Assembly (NCBI GenBank): GCA_016206995.1
Contig: JACQQN010000023.1
Location: forward strand, 1 to 5,537
Origin: Candidatus Omnitrophota bacterium
Lineage (GTDB): Bacteria; Omnitrophota; Omnitrophia; Omnitrophales; Abzuiibacteriaceae
DNA length: 5,537 bases
Reading direction: 5' to 3'
Under the pieces are notes generated by a model that did no database searches, was not told where the DNA came from, and was given only the letters and a program-made list of their open reading frames with translations. Shown piece by piece: positions 1 to 5,537 of the stretch. The translations under genes and the position numbers were made by a program. How positions within the stretch are numbered: the stretch's first letter is position 1; each line of letters starts with the position of its first letter.

Positions 1-3000
1 AGGACTAAATGAAACTGAATTAGCATAAAAGGAAGTATGAAATCTGGTAGCCATCCAAGCACATTTGAGTAAGGGTGCGCGGGATCTTGATTAGACCAAG
101 TACGATATTCCATCACCACATTCCAGGCAGAAAGACTCAGCGCAAGCGCTCCCCAAGTTATTAACCAGTGCATTGTTGGAAACTGAGATTCTGGTTCGTC
201 GGGATCGGTAGGATTTAAATCAGAGGTTGTCGAATTTTGCCCACCGTCTTTTTGCCTCAGCTCGGCGCGGGAATCTTCGCTTTTAGAACCAGTTAAAGGG
301 ATTTCCCAAAAATTATTGGGGTTTGCGGCAGAATCAAAGAAAGCTCTTGTCTTGGCTGTGTTTCTTTTCGCAAATTCAATCAACCCAAAAATTATTGCAT
401 AGAGACGCTTGGCGGGCCCACGTTTTTTTTCGTACACATACTCGCGGACAAATTGCCCATGACGGAAGGACCGTTTCAAGCTGAATGCATCAAAATAGTA
501 GGTAAAACCTGCTTCTTTCGGACTGTGGATTTTTACAATTCGATTCTGAGTGGTTCCTTGCGGAAAATTCTTGTCAAGGTAGCTTCTTCCAAAATCGGTA
601 ATCCCGACATAAATCTTCTGAAACCGAGCTCGACGTGCCATAGCTTGAAGAACTTTGACGGCTTCGGGCATCACAAGATCAATATGATTGGCCCCCTCAT
701 TATTGAATTCGAAACTGTTCACCGTTAAAACAGGCGCACCATTCTCTTCGGAAGCAATCATCCACATTTGGCCGCCATGCTGATATCCTTTATTGGTTGC
801 CCGGTAGTAGATGTCGGCGAGCACAATCCCGTCATCATCCAAAAGGGATGGCAGGGTCCATGAAACGAAATTTTTGAGTGCAATGCAGTTATCGATTGAT
901 TCGCTTGAAGTCAGAAACTTAACGGCGTCTTCCAAAGTTTTTTTGTCGCGGACGATAATTCGAACTCCTTTTTCAGAATCCTCATAAACTTGATGTTTCC
1001 CAAACTCTGAAATTTGGATGCCCAATGTTTCCATTTTCTTTTCGATTTCTGTCTTGGGGCGACTGCCGGCAATCACCTGCGATAAAAAAGTTCGGGTCTT
1101 CTTGTAATACAAAATGCCGGGAGCAATGTTAAGCCGCGTGCTTGCCAGAATTGTTCCCAAAATACTGATCCCAGCCAACAATACAGTCGGAACCCACATG
1201 GGGAGCGTCAAAAAATAGAATGTGGTCAAATAAGTAACGGAGAGCGCCACCGTCACCGGCAGAATCCATGCATAAATCGGCCGAGGTGGCTTGCTCAAAC
1301 CCTGAAGAATGGGCGGGCTGATCGTCACAATGTTCAGCACCTCGAGAATGGAAATCTTCAACCGCTTTTGCATCTTAACAATTTGAAGGACTTCTTTTTT
1401 CTTCAAGTCCGTCGCTTTGACAAATTTCCGAACGACTTCAATTTTTGCAAATAGTTCCTTTTTAAGTTTGTCTCGTGACACTTTATCCTCGGACAAGCCA
1501 ATCTGTTTCGCTTCCGGATTCGGCTTGGACCACACGGCAGCAAATATTCGTTCGGCTGTCTTGCGTTTCTCCTCCTCTTTGAGTGAAAGGAGAAATTTGA
1601 GCACATTTTCAAGTTCAGAATCTTTCACCGAAATGTTACATAAAATCTCTTCAAAAAAATGTCTGAGCCGTGCTGATGGCACCGGGAAATATGTGAGCAA
1701 TGTATCAACTTTTTTCTGAAGTCTTGCCAGATAACTCATTTTTTGCGCAACCGGGTTCGCACTGATTTCGGATTTGATCTTTTCAACAAACGGCGGATTC
1801 TCCACTGCACGAAGCTCCGCTCGTCCCAAGCGACGGTCCTTACTTTTTGTTACCGACCGCCGTGCGAGTTTGTATTGATAAAAGAGCATCCCGCCGATCA
1901 CAATTCCGAACGGAAGAAGCGTCTCAGGACTTGAAGAGCCAATCACCCACCCTGCAATCAAAATAGGTCCGGCTACGAGAAGCGTTAGAAAATGTTTTTT
2001 CTTCGCACCATTCCACCAAAGTTTTAATTTCCCGGGCCTAACGATACTTCTGTCCGTCGGTCTTAATTCCGTGACATAACCCATGACCTTCCCTTTGGGA
2101 AACGCATATTCCCACGGTTCAACGGGCTTGCCAAAAGCATCCAAATATTCGCGCGCTGAAGAATCGACATACTCGATAGAAAGTTCTTCCGGTGTCATTC
2201 CTAAACTTTTCAGATATTCAACAAACCGTTTCGGGACTTGATTGAGCGGGTAAGCAAAATAGAAAACAGCGTTGAATCCGGGGGCGCGTGCGTAATTCTC
2301 GATCGCTTTCTTGATTAATTTTGGTCTGACATCAAAGCGGCCTTCAACGCCGTCAACAAAAAGAATTGATTCATCTTTCCCGTCTTGATTTTGATAAACA
2401 GCTGCAGCCATTCGAACACGCACACGTCTTCCTCCCCGCGTCTTAAAATCAAGCGCAGAAATGGATTTGTTTCTCAAATAATTGAACGGCCCCAAAGCAC
2501 CTTTTGTTCTGCGATTTAACGCATCGATCCATGCGTTTCCTCTGAGTGAAGCGGAAGAAAAGAAATCCTTTTGGTGTGTGAGATCGACCCACGGATCACG
2601 CTGCCAAATTTGGGCCTCCACAACACCTTCGGGCAAACTGTCCCAATTTTCGATCCTCTGAATCGCTTTACGAACATATTGATCTCCGGCGGAATTTGGA
2701 ACCAAGTATTGATCCATAAGTTCCTGAAGTAATTTTTTTCCATCTTCGACTGAAAGCTCGCCATTTCTATTTCGGGCGAGCTCTTCTTTGTGTGCGTTCA
2801 CAAATTCCGTCACTGATTTTTGGCCATCTTTTAAGTTTGGAGTAAATTGACCCGGTTTGAACTGGCGATTTTCTTTAGTTCCGAGCACGCTTCTCAACAC
2901 GTTCTGGGTAAATTCGGGAATGGTCTGGTTTCCTATTGGAACTTCCACAATTTCATTCTGATCCATTTGATACTGAATTTTGTAATCTGGATTGTCCCAA

Positions 3001-3854
3001 TTTTCATTCACACCAAGAGAGCGAAGTCGCCTGATTGTTTGATTGGCTCTTTCAGTTTGATTGAACCAGTCCCTGAAATTTTTCATTTTGAGCATCTGAG
3101 CAAGCTCAATGGCTGATATGGTTTTCCACGAATAGACCAAAATTCGTTTGATAAAAACGGAAAACATATAAAGAATAGCCGCTAATCCAACCGATGAGAT
3201 TCCAGCTTTTAACCACTCCACAAAAGTTGCGGGAATTGGTTCTTTAAGATGCTGCATAATTTGAGGCGTTTCGAAAAAGCCAAGAGAAGCAAACATTGCC
3301 AAGGAAATCAAATATGGAATCGCAGCTTCGATTAGTAAGAAACCTATAATCATCATCCCACCAAATGCGAGAGCATGCAGGAAGGAATTTTTGATAAGCG
3401 CACTTGTATGCTTTACACGCATCTTTTCGAGCTTCGCCTCATCAATGTTTTGTAAGTCAATTTTCAGTTTCTTGAAATGATTCCAAAGAAATCTGAGTTC
3501 CGGAAAACCGTCCTTCGTCATTCGCTCGTCAATTTCTTCTTGCGTGAAACCATCCGAACGTAGCTCGGCGCGAGGTTTTTGAAATTTCTTATTTTCTGTT
3601 TGAAGTTCTGGGTCGATGATCACGCGCGGGGTTGACGAAACCAGTTTTGTTGATGGCTCTTGGGGTAAGCCTAGAAGCTCCCTTAATTCAGCGCGGACGC
3701 TTTGGCTAACCATTGGCCTTGTTAGTGAAGCGAAAGCAGATTCTACTTTTGAAGCTAAAAGAGGTGTGTCGGATGGAGAAACAATGCTCGAAAAGCTAAA
3801 TGTGATGAGCAAGGTCAAGGCAATAATTTTAACTGTGGGAGAACTTAACTTCAT
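1..3854 (-). CDS. Very large multi-domain membrane protein, unknown family (3' end outside window)
   Basis: This frame is open for 1284 codons from ATG at 3854 to the window edge, so the C-terminus is missing. I do not recognise the family. Seen: a signal-peptide-like start (Lys2, Lys9, hydrophobic residues 10-25); hydrophobic segments near 158-194 (probably two) and 217-240; a soluble region of about 245-615; a hydrophobic pair at 621-640 and 645-660; a charged, mostly helical region at 687-845; another pair at 861-883 and 885-904; a soluble region at 905-1180; a polar, acidic linker at 1190-1224; and a last pair at 1230-1249 and 1268-1284. It is therefore probably an inner-membrane protein; topology is not determined. 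Residues 465-548 and about 1035-1120 share a strand-strand-helix-strand look, perhaps related domains. RAELR occurs at 54-58, 95-99, 678-682 and 1196-1200, in linker-like stretches. The ATG at 3854 was chosen for its Shine-Dalgarno match and signal peptide; an in-frame ATG at 3986 would add 44 residues. I am sure it is coding, but function is unknown. Confidence 0.9.
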   Translation of the reverse strand, partial: MKLSSPTVKIIALTLLITFSFSSIVSPSDTPLLASKVESAFASLTRPMVSQSVRAELRELLGLPQEPSTKLVSSTPRVIIDPELQTENKKFQKPRAELRSDGFTQEEIDERMTKDGFPELRFLWNHFKKLKIDLQNIDEAKLEKMRVKHTSALIKNSFLHALAFGGMMIIGFLLIEAAIPYLISLAMFASLGFFETPQIMQHLKEPIPATFVEWLKAGISSVGLAAILYMFSVFIKRILVYSWKTISAIELAQMLKMKNFRDWFNQTERANQTIRRLRSLGVNENWDNPDYKIQYQMDQNEIVEVPIGNQTIPEFTQNVLRSVLGTKENRQFKPGQFTPNLKDGQKSVTEFVNAHKEELARNRNGELSVEDGKKLLQELMDQYLVPNSAGDQYVRKAIQRIENWDSLPEGVVEAQIWQRDPWVDLTHQKDFFSSASLRGNAWIDALNRRTKGALGPFNYLRNKSISALDFKTRGGRRVRVRMAAAVYQNQDGKDESILFVDGVEGRFDVRPKLIKKAIENYARAPGFNAVFYFAYPLNQVPKRFVEYLKSLGMTPEELSIEYVDSSAREYLDAFGKPVEPWEYAFPKGKVMGYVTELRPTDRSIVRPGKLKLWWNGAKKKHFLTLLVAGPILIAGWVIGSSSPETLLPFGIVIGGMLFYQYKLARRSVTKSKDRRLGRAELRAVENPPFVEKIKSEISANPVAQKMSYLARLQKKVDTLLTYFPVPSARLRHFFEEILCNISVKDSELENVLKFLLSLKEEEKRKTAERIFAAVWSKPNPEAKQIGLSEDKVSRDKLKKELFAKIEVVRKFVKATDLKKKEVLQIVKMQKRLKISILEVLNIVTISPPILQGLSKPPRPIYAWILPVTVALSVTYLTTFYFLTLPMWVPTVLLAGISILGTILASTRLNIAPGILYYKKTRTFLSQVIAGSRPKTEIEKKMETLGIQISEFGKHQVYEDSEKGVRIIVRDKKTLEDAVKFLTSSESIDNCIALKNFVSWTLPSLLDDDGIVLADIYYRATNKGYQHGGQMWMIASEENGAPVLTVNSFEFNNEGANHIDLVMPEAVKVLQAMARRARFQKIYVGITDFGRSYLDKNFPQGTTQNRIVKIHSPKEAGFTYYFDAFSLKRSFRHGQFVREYVYEKKRGPAKRLYAIIFGLIEFAKRNTAKTRAFFDSAANPNNFWEIPLTGSKSEDSRAELRQKDGGQNSTTSDLNPTDPDEPESQFPTMHWLITWGALALSLSAWNVVMEYRTWSNQDPAHPYSNVLGWLPDFILPFMLIQFHLV
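255..269 (-). repeat. RAELR repeat, copy at residues 1196-1200
   Basis: Codons are CGC GCC GAG CTG AGG. It lies in the Ser/Asp/Asn-rich linker that precedes the last membrane pair. This GC-rich core stands out from its AT-richer surroundings. Confidence 0.6.
1809..1823 (-). repeat. RAELR repeat, copy at residues 678-682
   Basis: Codons are CGA GCG GAG CTT CGT. It lies in a basic linker directly after the second group of membrane segments and before the helical region. ACGA and TCGT flank it as a small imperfect dyad. Confidence 0.6.
3558..3572 (-). repeat. RAELR repeat, copy at residues 95-99
   Basis: Codons are CGC GCC GAG CTA CGT. A small dyad CTCG/CGAG overlaps its start. It lies in a polar stretch before the first membrane segments. 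Confidence 0.6.
3681..3695 (-). repeat. RAELR repeat, copy at residues 54-58
   Basis: Codons are CGC GCT GAA TTA AGG. It lies just after the signal-peptide-like N-terminus. A small dyad AGCG/CGCT overlaps the start of this copy. Confidence 0.6.
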
Positions 3855-3866
3855 TACGAGATAAAG

Positions 3867-3872
3867 CTCCTT
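3867..3872 (-). promoter_or_regulatory. Ribosome binding site of the long membrane-protein gene
   Basis: The minus strand reads AAGGAG here, 12 nt before the ATG at 3854. The spacing is slightly long, but the match is much better than anything before the alternative in-frame ATG at 3986, so it decides the start. It lies immediately downstream of the inverted-repeat block, so leader folding could affect its accessibility (inference). Confidence 0.6.
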
Positions 3873-3948
3873 TTCCGCCACAAAGCGCTGGCGGATCTGT
3901 TTCAAACAGCGCTTTGTGAGACGGATCTCGCTGCGCTGTTTGGCGGAA
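3873..3948. repeat. Compound inverted-repeat block in the leader of the long gene
   Basis: Several perfect inverted repeats overlap in 76 bp. CACAAAGCGCTG (3879-3890) pairs with 3907-3918 over 12 bp. CAAACAGCGC (3903-3912) pairs with 3933-3942 over 10 bp. TTCCGCCA (3873-3880) pairs with 3941-3948 over 8 bp. TCCGCCA (3874-3880) can instead pair with 3889-3895 over 7 bp. CGGATCT is also directly repeated at 3892-3898 and 3922-3928. Several of these stems exclude one another because they share arms. No T-run follows on either strand, so it does not look like an intrinsic terminator. It may be a REP-like or MITE-like intergenic element, or a folded mRNA leader; the sequence alone does not decide. 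Confidence 0.8.
3921..3935 (-). repeat. RSEIR-type copy of the short dispersed repeat, outside the annotated gene
   Basis: Read on the minus strand in the same frame as the long gene, this gives Arg-Ser-Glu-Ile-Arg (CGC AGC GAG ATC CGT). It resembles the four RAELR copies inside the gene. It lies within the inverted-repeat block, linking the intergenic palindromes to the peptide repeat. Confidence 0.45.
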
Positions 3949-4018
3949 CACCAACCTATAATTTTGGAAGGTAAAGTATATCTCATAAGCTTTTGTAGTT
4001 CAATAACCGGTTTTAAAA

Positions 4019-4049
4019 AGTATATAAAAGGATAAACTTTATCTGGAAA
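4019..4049 (-). promoter_or_regulatory. Weak candidate promoter for the long gene
   Basis: On the minus strand TTTCCA (4044-4049) could be a -35 box. It is followed after 17 nt by TATATA (4021-4026), or after 19 nt by TATACT (4019-4024), as the -10 box. The -35 match is poor. Transcripts would start near 4013 and carry a leader of about 160 nt containing the inverted-repeat block. Read-through from parAB or the tRNA is an alternative. Confidence 0.3.
4031..4043. promoter_or_regulatory. 13-bp dyad, possible operator
   Basis: GATAAACTTTATC is a perfect dyad (6-bp arms around one central base). It lies between the candidate -35 and -10 boxes, where a repressor could act. The AT-rich composition makes chance occurrence plausible, and no regulator is visible in the window. 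Confidence 0.25.
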
Positions 4050-4085
4050 TTAGGGGCGCTAGATTAAGTGTTGGCTGGAAGAAAC

Positions 4086-4172
4086 CGGAGAGGCAGGGAT
4101 TCGAACCCTGGAGACCCTTGCGGGCCTAACGGTTTTCGAGACCGCCGCATTCGACCACTCTGCCACCTCTCC
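4086..4172 (-). tRNA. tRNA-Ser (anticodon CGA)
   Basis: A complete class II tRNA of 87 nt that reads UCG codons. The acceptor stem GGAGAGG (4166-4172) pairs with CCTCTCC (4087-4093), with G73 at 4086. The anticodon stem is GCGGT/ACCGT around the loop CTCGAAA, giving anticodon CGA at 4136-4138. The long variable arm has a 5-bp stem (GGCCC/GGGTC) closed by GCAA, as expected for serine. The T arm is CAGGG-TTCGAAT-CCCTG. The 3' CCA is not encoded, so it must be added by tRNA nucleotidyltransferase. Confidence 0.97.
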
Positions 4173-4205
4173 ATGTTCAATGGCCAATGACCGGAATCGT
4201 ATTAC

Positions 4206-4263
4206 ATACAGTGAATCCAATTGGTTTTTACGAACGCTGGCTTCTGAACTTTGATCACTGTAT
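4206..4263. repeat. 9-bp inverted repeat between parB and the tRNA
   Basis: ATACAGTGA (4206-4214) is the exact inverse of TCACTGTAT (4255-4263), separated by 40 bp. The interval includes the palindrome CCAATTGG (4217-4224). It begins at the parB stop codon and could be a paired regulator site, a weak terminator or mRNA end structure, or chance. No T-run follows on the minus strand. Confidence 0.3.
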
Positions 4264-5168
4264 CAGCTTTTAGGAATGTTCAGCAAGTTAAGCAAACGGT
4301 CAAGATCGTTGAGCGAATAATAATGAATTTCGACTCTCCCCTGTCCGTTCTTCCGCGGGAAAATTTTGACTTGCGTCCCGAGACGTTGCGCGAGCTTTGC
4401 CTCAAGGTCAAAAATTTCTGGGGTAACGTGCCTCGCTTGTTTTGCCCGGCGCTTTCGTGCAACGCTTCGGTTCACCATTTCCTCAACTTGACGGACGGAA
4501 AGTTTGTCCTCGACAATCCGCTTGCAAAGCTGACGCTGGTGTTCCGGTGATGGAAGCGCAAGAAGCGCTCGAGCATGCCCTGCTTGAAGCCTCCCCGCCG
4601 CAAGTTCATCCAGAACTTCTTGGGGTAAACGCAACAAGCGAATTGTATTTGCAACGGTTGCGCGATTTTTACCGACGCGGTCCGCAACTTGTTCTTGTGA
4701 AAACCCGCGCTCCTCCACCAACCGCAAATAAGCTTGCGCTTCTTCGATGGCATTCAAATCTTCTCGCTGGATATTTTCAACCAGTGCAGCTTCTAACAAT
4801 CTTTCATCCGCAATATCTTTTACCACGACAGGGATTGTTTTAAGCCCTGCGCGCGTCGCCGCTCGCAACCGCCTTTCACCGCAAACAATTTCATACCCTT
4901 GCGCTGATTTTTTTACAATCACGGGCTGCAAGACCCCTTGTTCTTTGATTGATTGCGCGAGCTCTTCAATCCCAATATCTGAAAAATGCCTGCGCGGCTG
5001 ATCTTTATTGGGTTTAATATTCGATATGAAAACTTCTTGAAGCCCAGATAGATTTACTCTCTCCGCCACTGGTGATTGAACAACTGTTTTTTCTTGAAGA
5101 ATTTTTGTGTAGTGATCTGGTATTAATGCGCTTAAACCCTTGCCTAAAACTCTCTTTTTAATTTCCAT
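4263..5168 (-). CDS. parB: ParB/Spo0J chromosome-partitioning protein
   Basis: A full-length 301-residue ParB, a DNA-binding CTPase that loads at parS sites and spreads as a sliding clamp, recruiting ParA and condensin to segregate the origin region. The N-terminal KRVLGKGLSALIP (5-17) is the typical ParA-contacting segment. The ParB/Srx-like domain runs from about 45 to 135, with DQPRRHF (56-62), the CTP-binding GERRLRA (97-103) and ENIQREDLN (131-139). A helix-turn-helix follows at about 156-180 (SQEQVADRVGKNRATVANTI). A basic linker (235-247) leads to the C-terminal dimerisation domain (250-300). The start is supported by AAGGAG 6 nt upstream, and parA lies 41 nt upstream, so the two are probably one operon. 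It ends in TGA. Length and motifs are normal and all key residues are present. Confidence 0.97.
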   Translation of the reverse strand: MEIKKRVLGKGLSALIPDHYTKILQEKTVVQSPVAERVNLSGLQEVFISNIKPNKDQPRRHFSDIGIEELAQSIKEQGVLQPVIVKKSAQGYEIVCGERRLRAATRAGLKTIPVVVKDIADERLLEAALVENIQREDLNAIEEAQAYLRLVEERGFSQEQVADRVGKNRATVANTIRLLRLPQEVLDELAAGRLQAGHARALLALPSPEHQRQLCKRIVEDKLSVRQVEEMVNRSVARKRRAKQARHVTPEIFDLEAKLAQRLGTQVKIFPRKNGQGRVEIHYYSLNDLDRLLNLLNIPKS

Positions 5169-5174
5169 TATTTT

Positions 5175-5180
5175 CTCCTT
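5175..5180 (-). promoter_or_regulatory. Ribosome binding site of parB
   Basis: The minus strand reads AAGGAG, 6 nt before the parB ATG at 5168. It lies in the 41-nt gap after the parA stop and confirms the parB start. Confidence 0.8.
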
Positions 5181-5209
5181 CTGTTTCCAAATGGTTTTCT
5201 AAAAACCAA

Positions 5210-5537
5210 TCAATGATTTTCTACAATTTGTGGCGCCTCAGTAACTACATTCTCCGCTATCACTTGGGTCGGCGCTGGTTTCATGTCAGATTGCGCCTCA
5301 GATGCTCGCCTCGCTAATTGAAATCGCAATATAACTTCTGCAGCCGCATCTTCATAAGCCCTAGCCCCTTTTGACGCGGGGTCATACAAAACAATTGGTT
5401 TCCCAAAACTGGGGGCTTCACTAATTTTGACGGACCGTGTAATCACAGTGTTAAAAACTTTCTCTCCAAAATAATTTCTCACTTCTTCAATCACTTGCTG
5501 CGTTAAATTGGTTCTGAAATCTGCCATTGTCATGAGC
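5210..5537 (-). CDS. parA: ParA/Soj chromosome-partitioning ATPase, C-terminal part only
   Basis: The window holds the last 108 complete codons of parA; the 5' part with the Walker A and Walker B motifs lies beyond the right edge. ParA is the deviant-Walker ATPase that binds the nucleoid and moves ParB-parS complexes. The visible part matches the conserved C-terminal section: a residual LMTMADFRTNLTQQV segment, then FGEKVFNTVITR and the signature SEAPSFGKPIVLYD, then SKGARAYEDAAAEVI. The frame continues upstream of the ATG at 5533 into a Leu codon, so that ATG is internal, not the start. After the usual end of the family there is an extra tail of about 35 residues, rich in Ala, Glu, Pro and Val, ending in TGA at 5210-5212. 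parB follows 41 nt downstream. Confidence 0.95.
   Translation of the reverse strand, partial: LMTMADFRTNLTQQVIEEVRNYFGEKVFNTVITRSVKISEAPSFGKPIVLYDPASKGARAYEDAAAEVILRFQLARRASEAQSDMKPAPTQVIAENVVTEAPQIVENH

Noticed and set aside
453..728. Plus-strand open frame of 91 codons
   Set aside because: It is antisense to the long minus-strand gene, with no Shine-Dalgarno sequence and no recognisable protein. The same holds for the plus-strand frames at 1417-1719, 1743-1934, 2847-3116 and 3616-3864.
585..2100. Extra degenerate repeat copies (TELR at residues 595-598, ARLR at 728-731)
   Set aside because: Too short and too divergent to separate from chance.
1403..2764. Minus-strand frames at 1403-1612 and 2516-2764
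   Set aside because: They lie in other frames inside the long gene, which is open throughout and has coherent membrane and domain structure.
1..3854. Frameshift or pseudogene in the long gene
   Set aside because: Codon-by-codon reading from 3854 to 3 shows one frame with no internal stop and sensible protein throughout; the missing stop is due only to the window edge.
3897..3909. CTGTTTCAAACAG as a parS site
   Set aside because: It resembles the outer parts of the parS consensus but lacks the central CGTG, and it is a by-product of the inverted-repeat block. No other parS-like 16-mer was found.
3873..3948. Intrinsic terminator after the tRNA
   Set aside because: Strong stems exist, but there is no following T-run on the minus strand, and the block abuts the ribosome binding site of the next gene.
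4251..5001. Plus-strand frames at 4251-4550, 4442-4843 and 4747-5001, and minus-strand frames at 4280-4462 and 4472-4753
   Set aside because: All overlap parB in other frames; ParB is certain from its motifs.
1..5537. CRISPR array, insertion sequence or prophage
   Set aside because: No regularly spaced repeats, transposase, integrase or phage genes were seen, and no direct-repeat att pair was found at the tRNA.

Overview
The window is bacterial DNA, and every gene I can support lies on the minus strand. Read in the direction of transcription (right to left) it holds the 3' end of parA, a complete parB, a serine tRNA, a short structured intergenic leader, and one very long membrane-protein gene that runs off the left edge. 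Base composition is moderate. A chromosomal-type ParA/ParB pair points to a bacterial chromosome. The taxon cannot be fixed from this window. A recurring RAELR-type peptide in the long protein makes me think of uncultivated lineages such as Omnitrophota, but that rests on memory and is not demonstrated here.

Right part (4263-5537): parA and parB are separated by 41 nt and probably co-transcribed. ParA is a Walker-type ATPase and ParB a CTP-dependent DNA clamp; together they segregate the chromosome origin. Only the ParA C-terminus is in the window. ParB is full length, with all family signatures. No canonical parS site was seen.

Middle (3855-4262): a tRNA-Ser with anticodon CGA (4086-4172, no encoded CCA) is followed by a weak candidate promoter overlapping a 13-bp dyad (4031-4043). 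Next comes a dense block of overlapping inverted repeats (3873-3948), placed directly before the ribosome binding site of the long gene.

Left part (1-3854): a single reading frame stays open for 1284 codons with no stop in the window. It encodes a signal-peptide-like N-terminus, several hydrophobic segments (mostly in pairs) and large soluble domains between them. I do not recognise its family. Its most striking feature is the exact pentapeptide RAELR, present four times with different codons each time. A fifth related copy (RSEIR) sits in the upstream repeat block, in the same reading frame. This looks like a small dispersed repeat that can be carried inside coding sequence, and it is the main candidate for something undescribed here.
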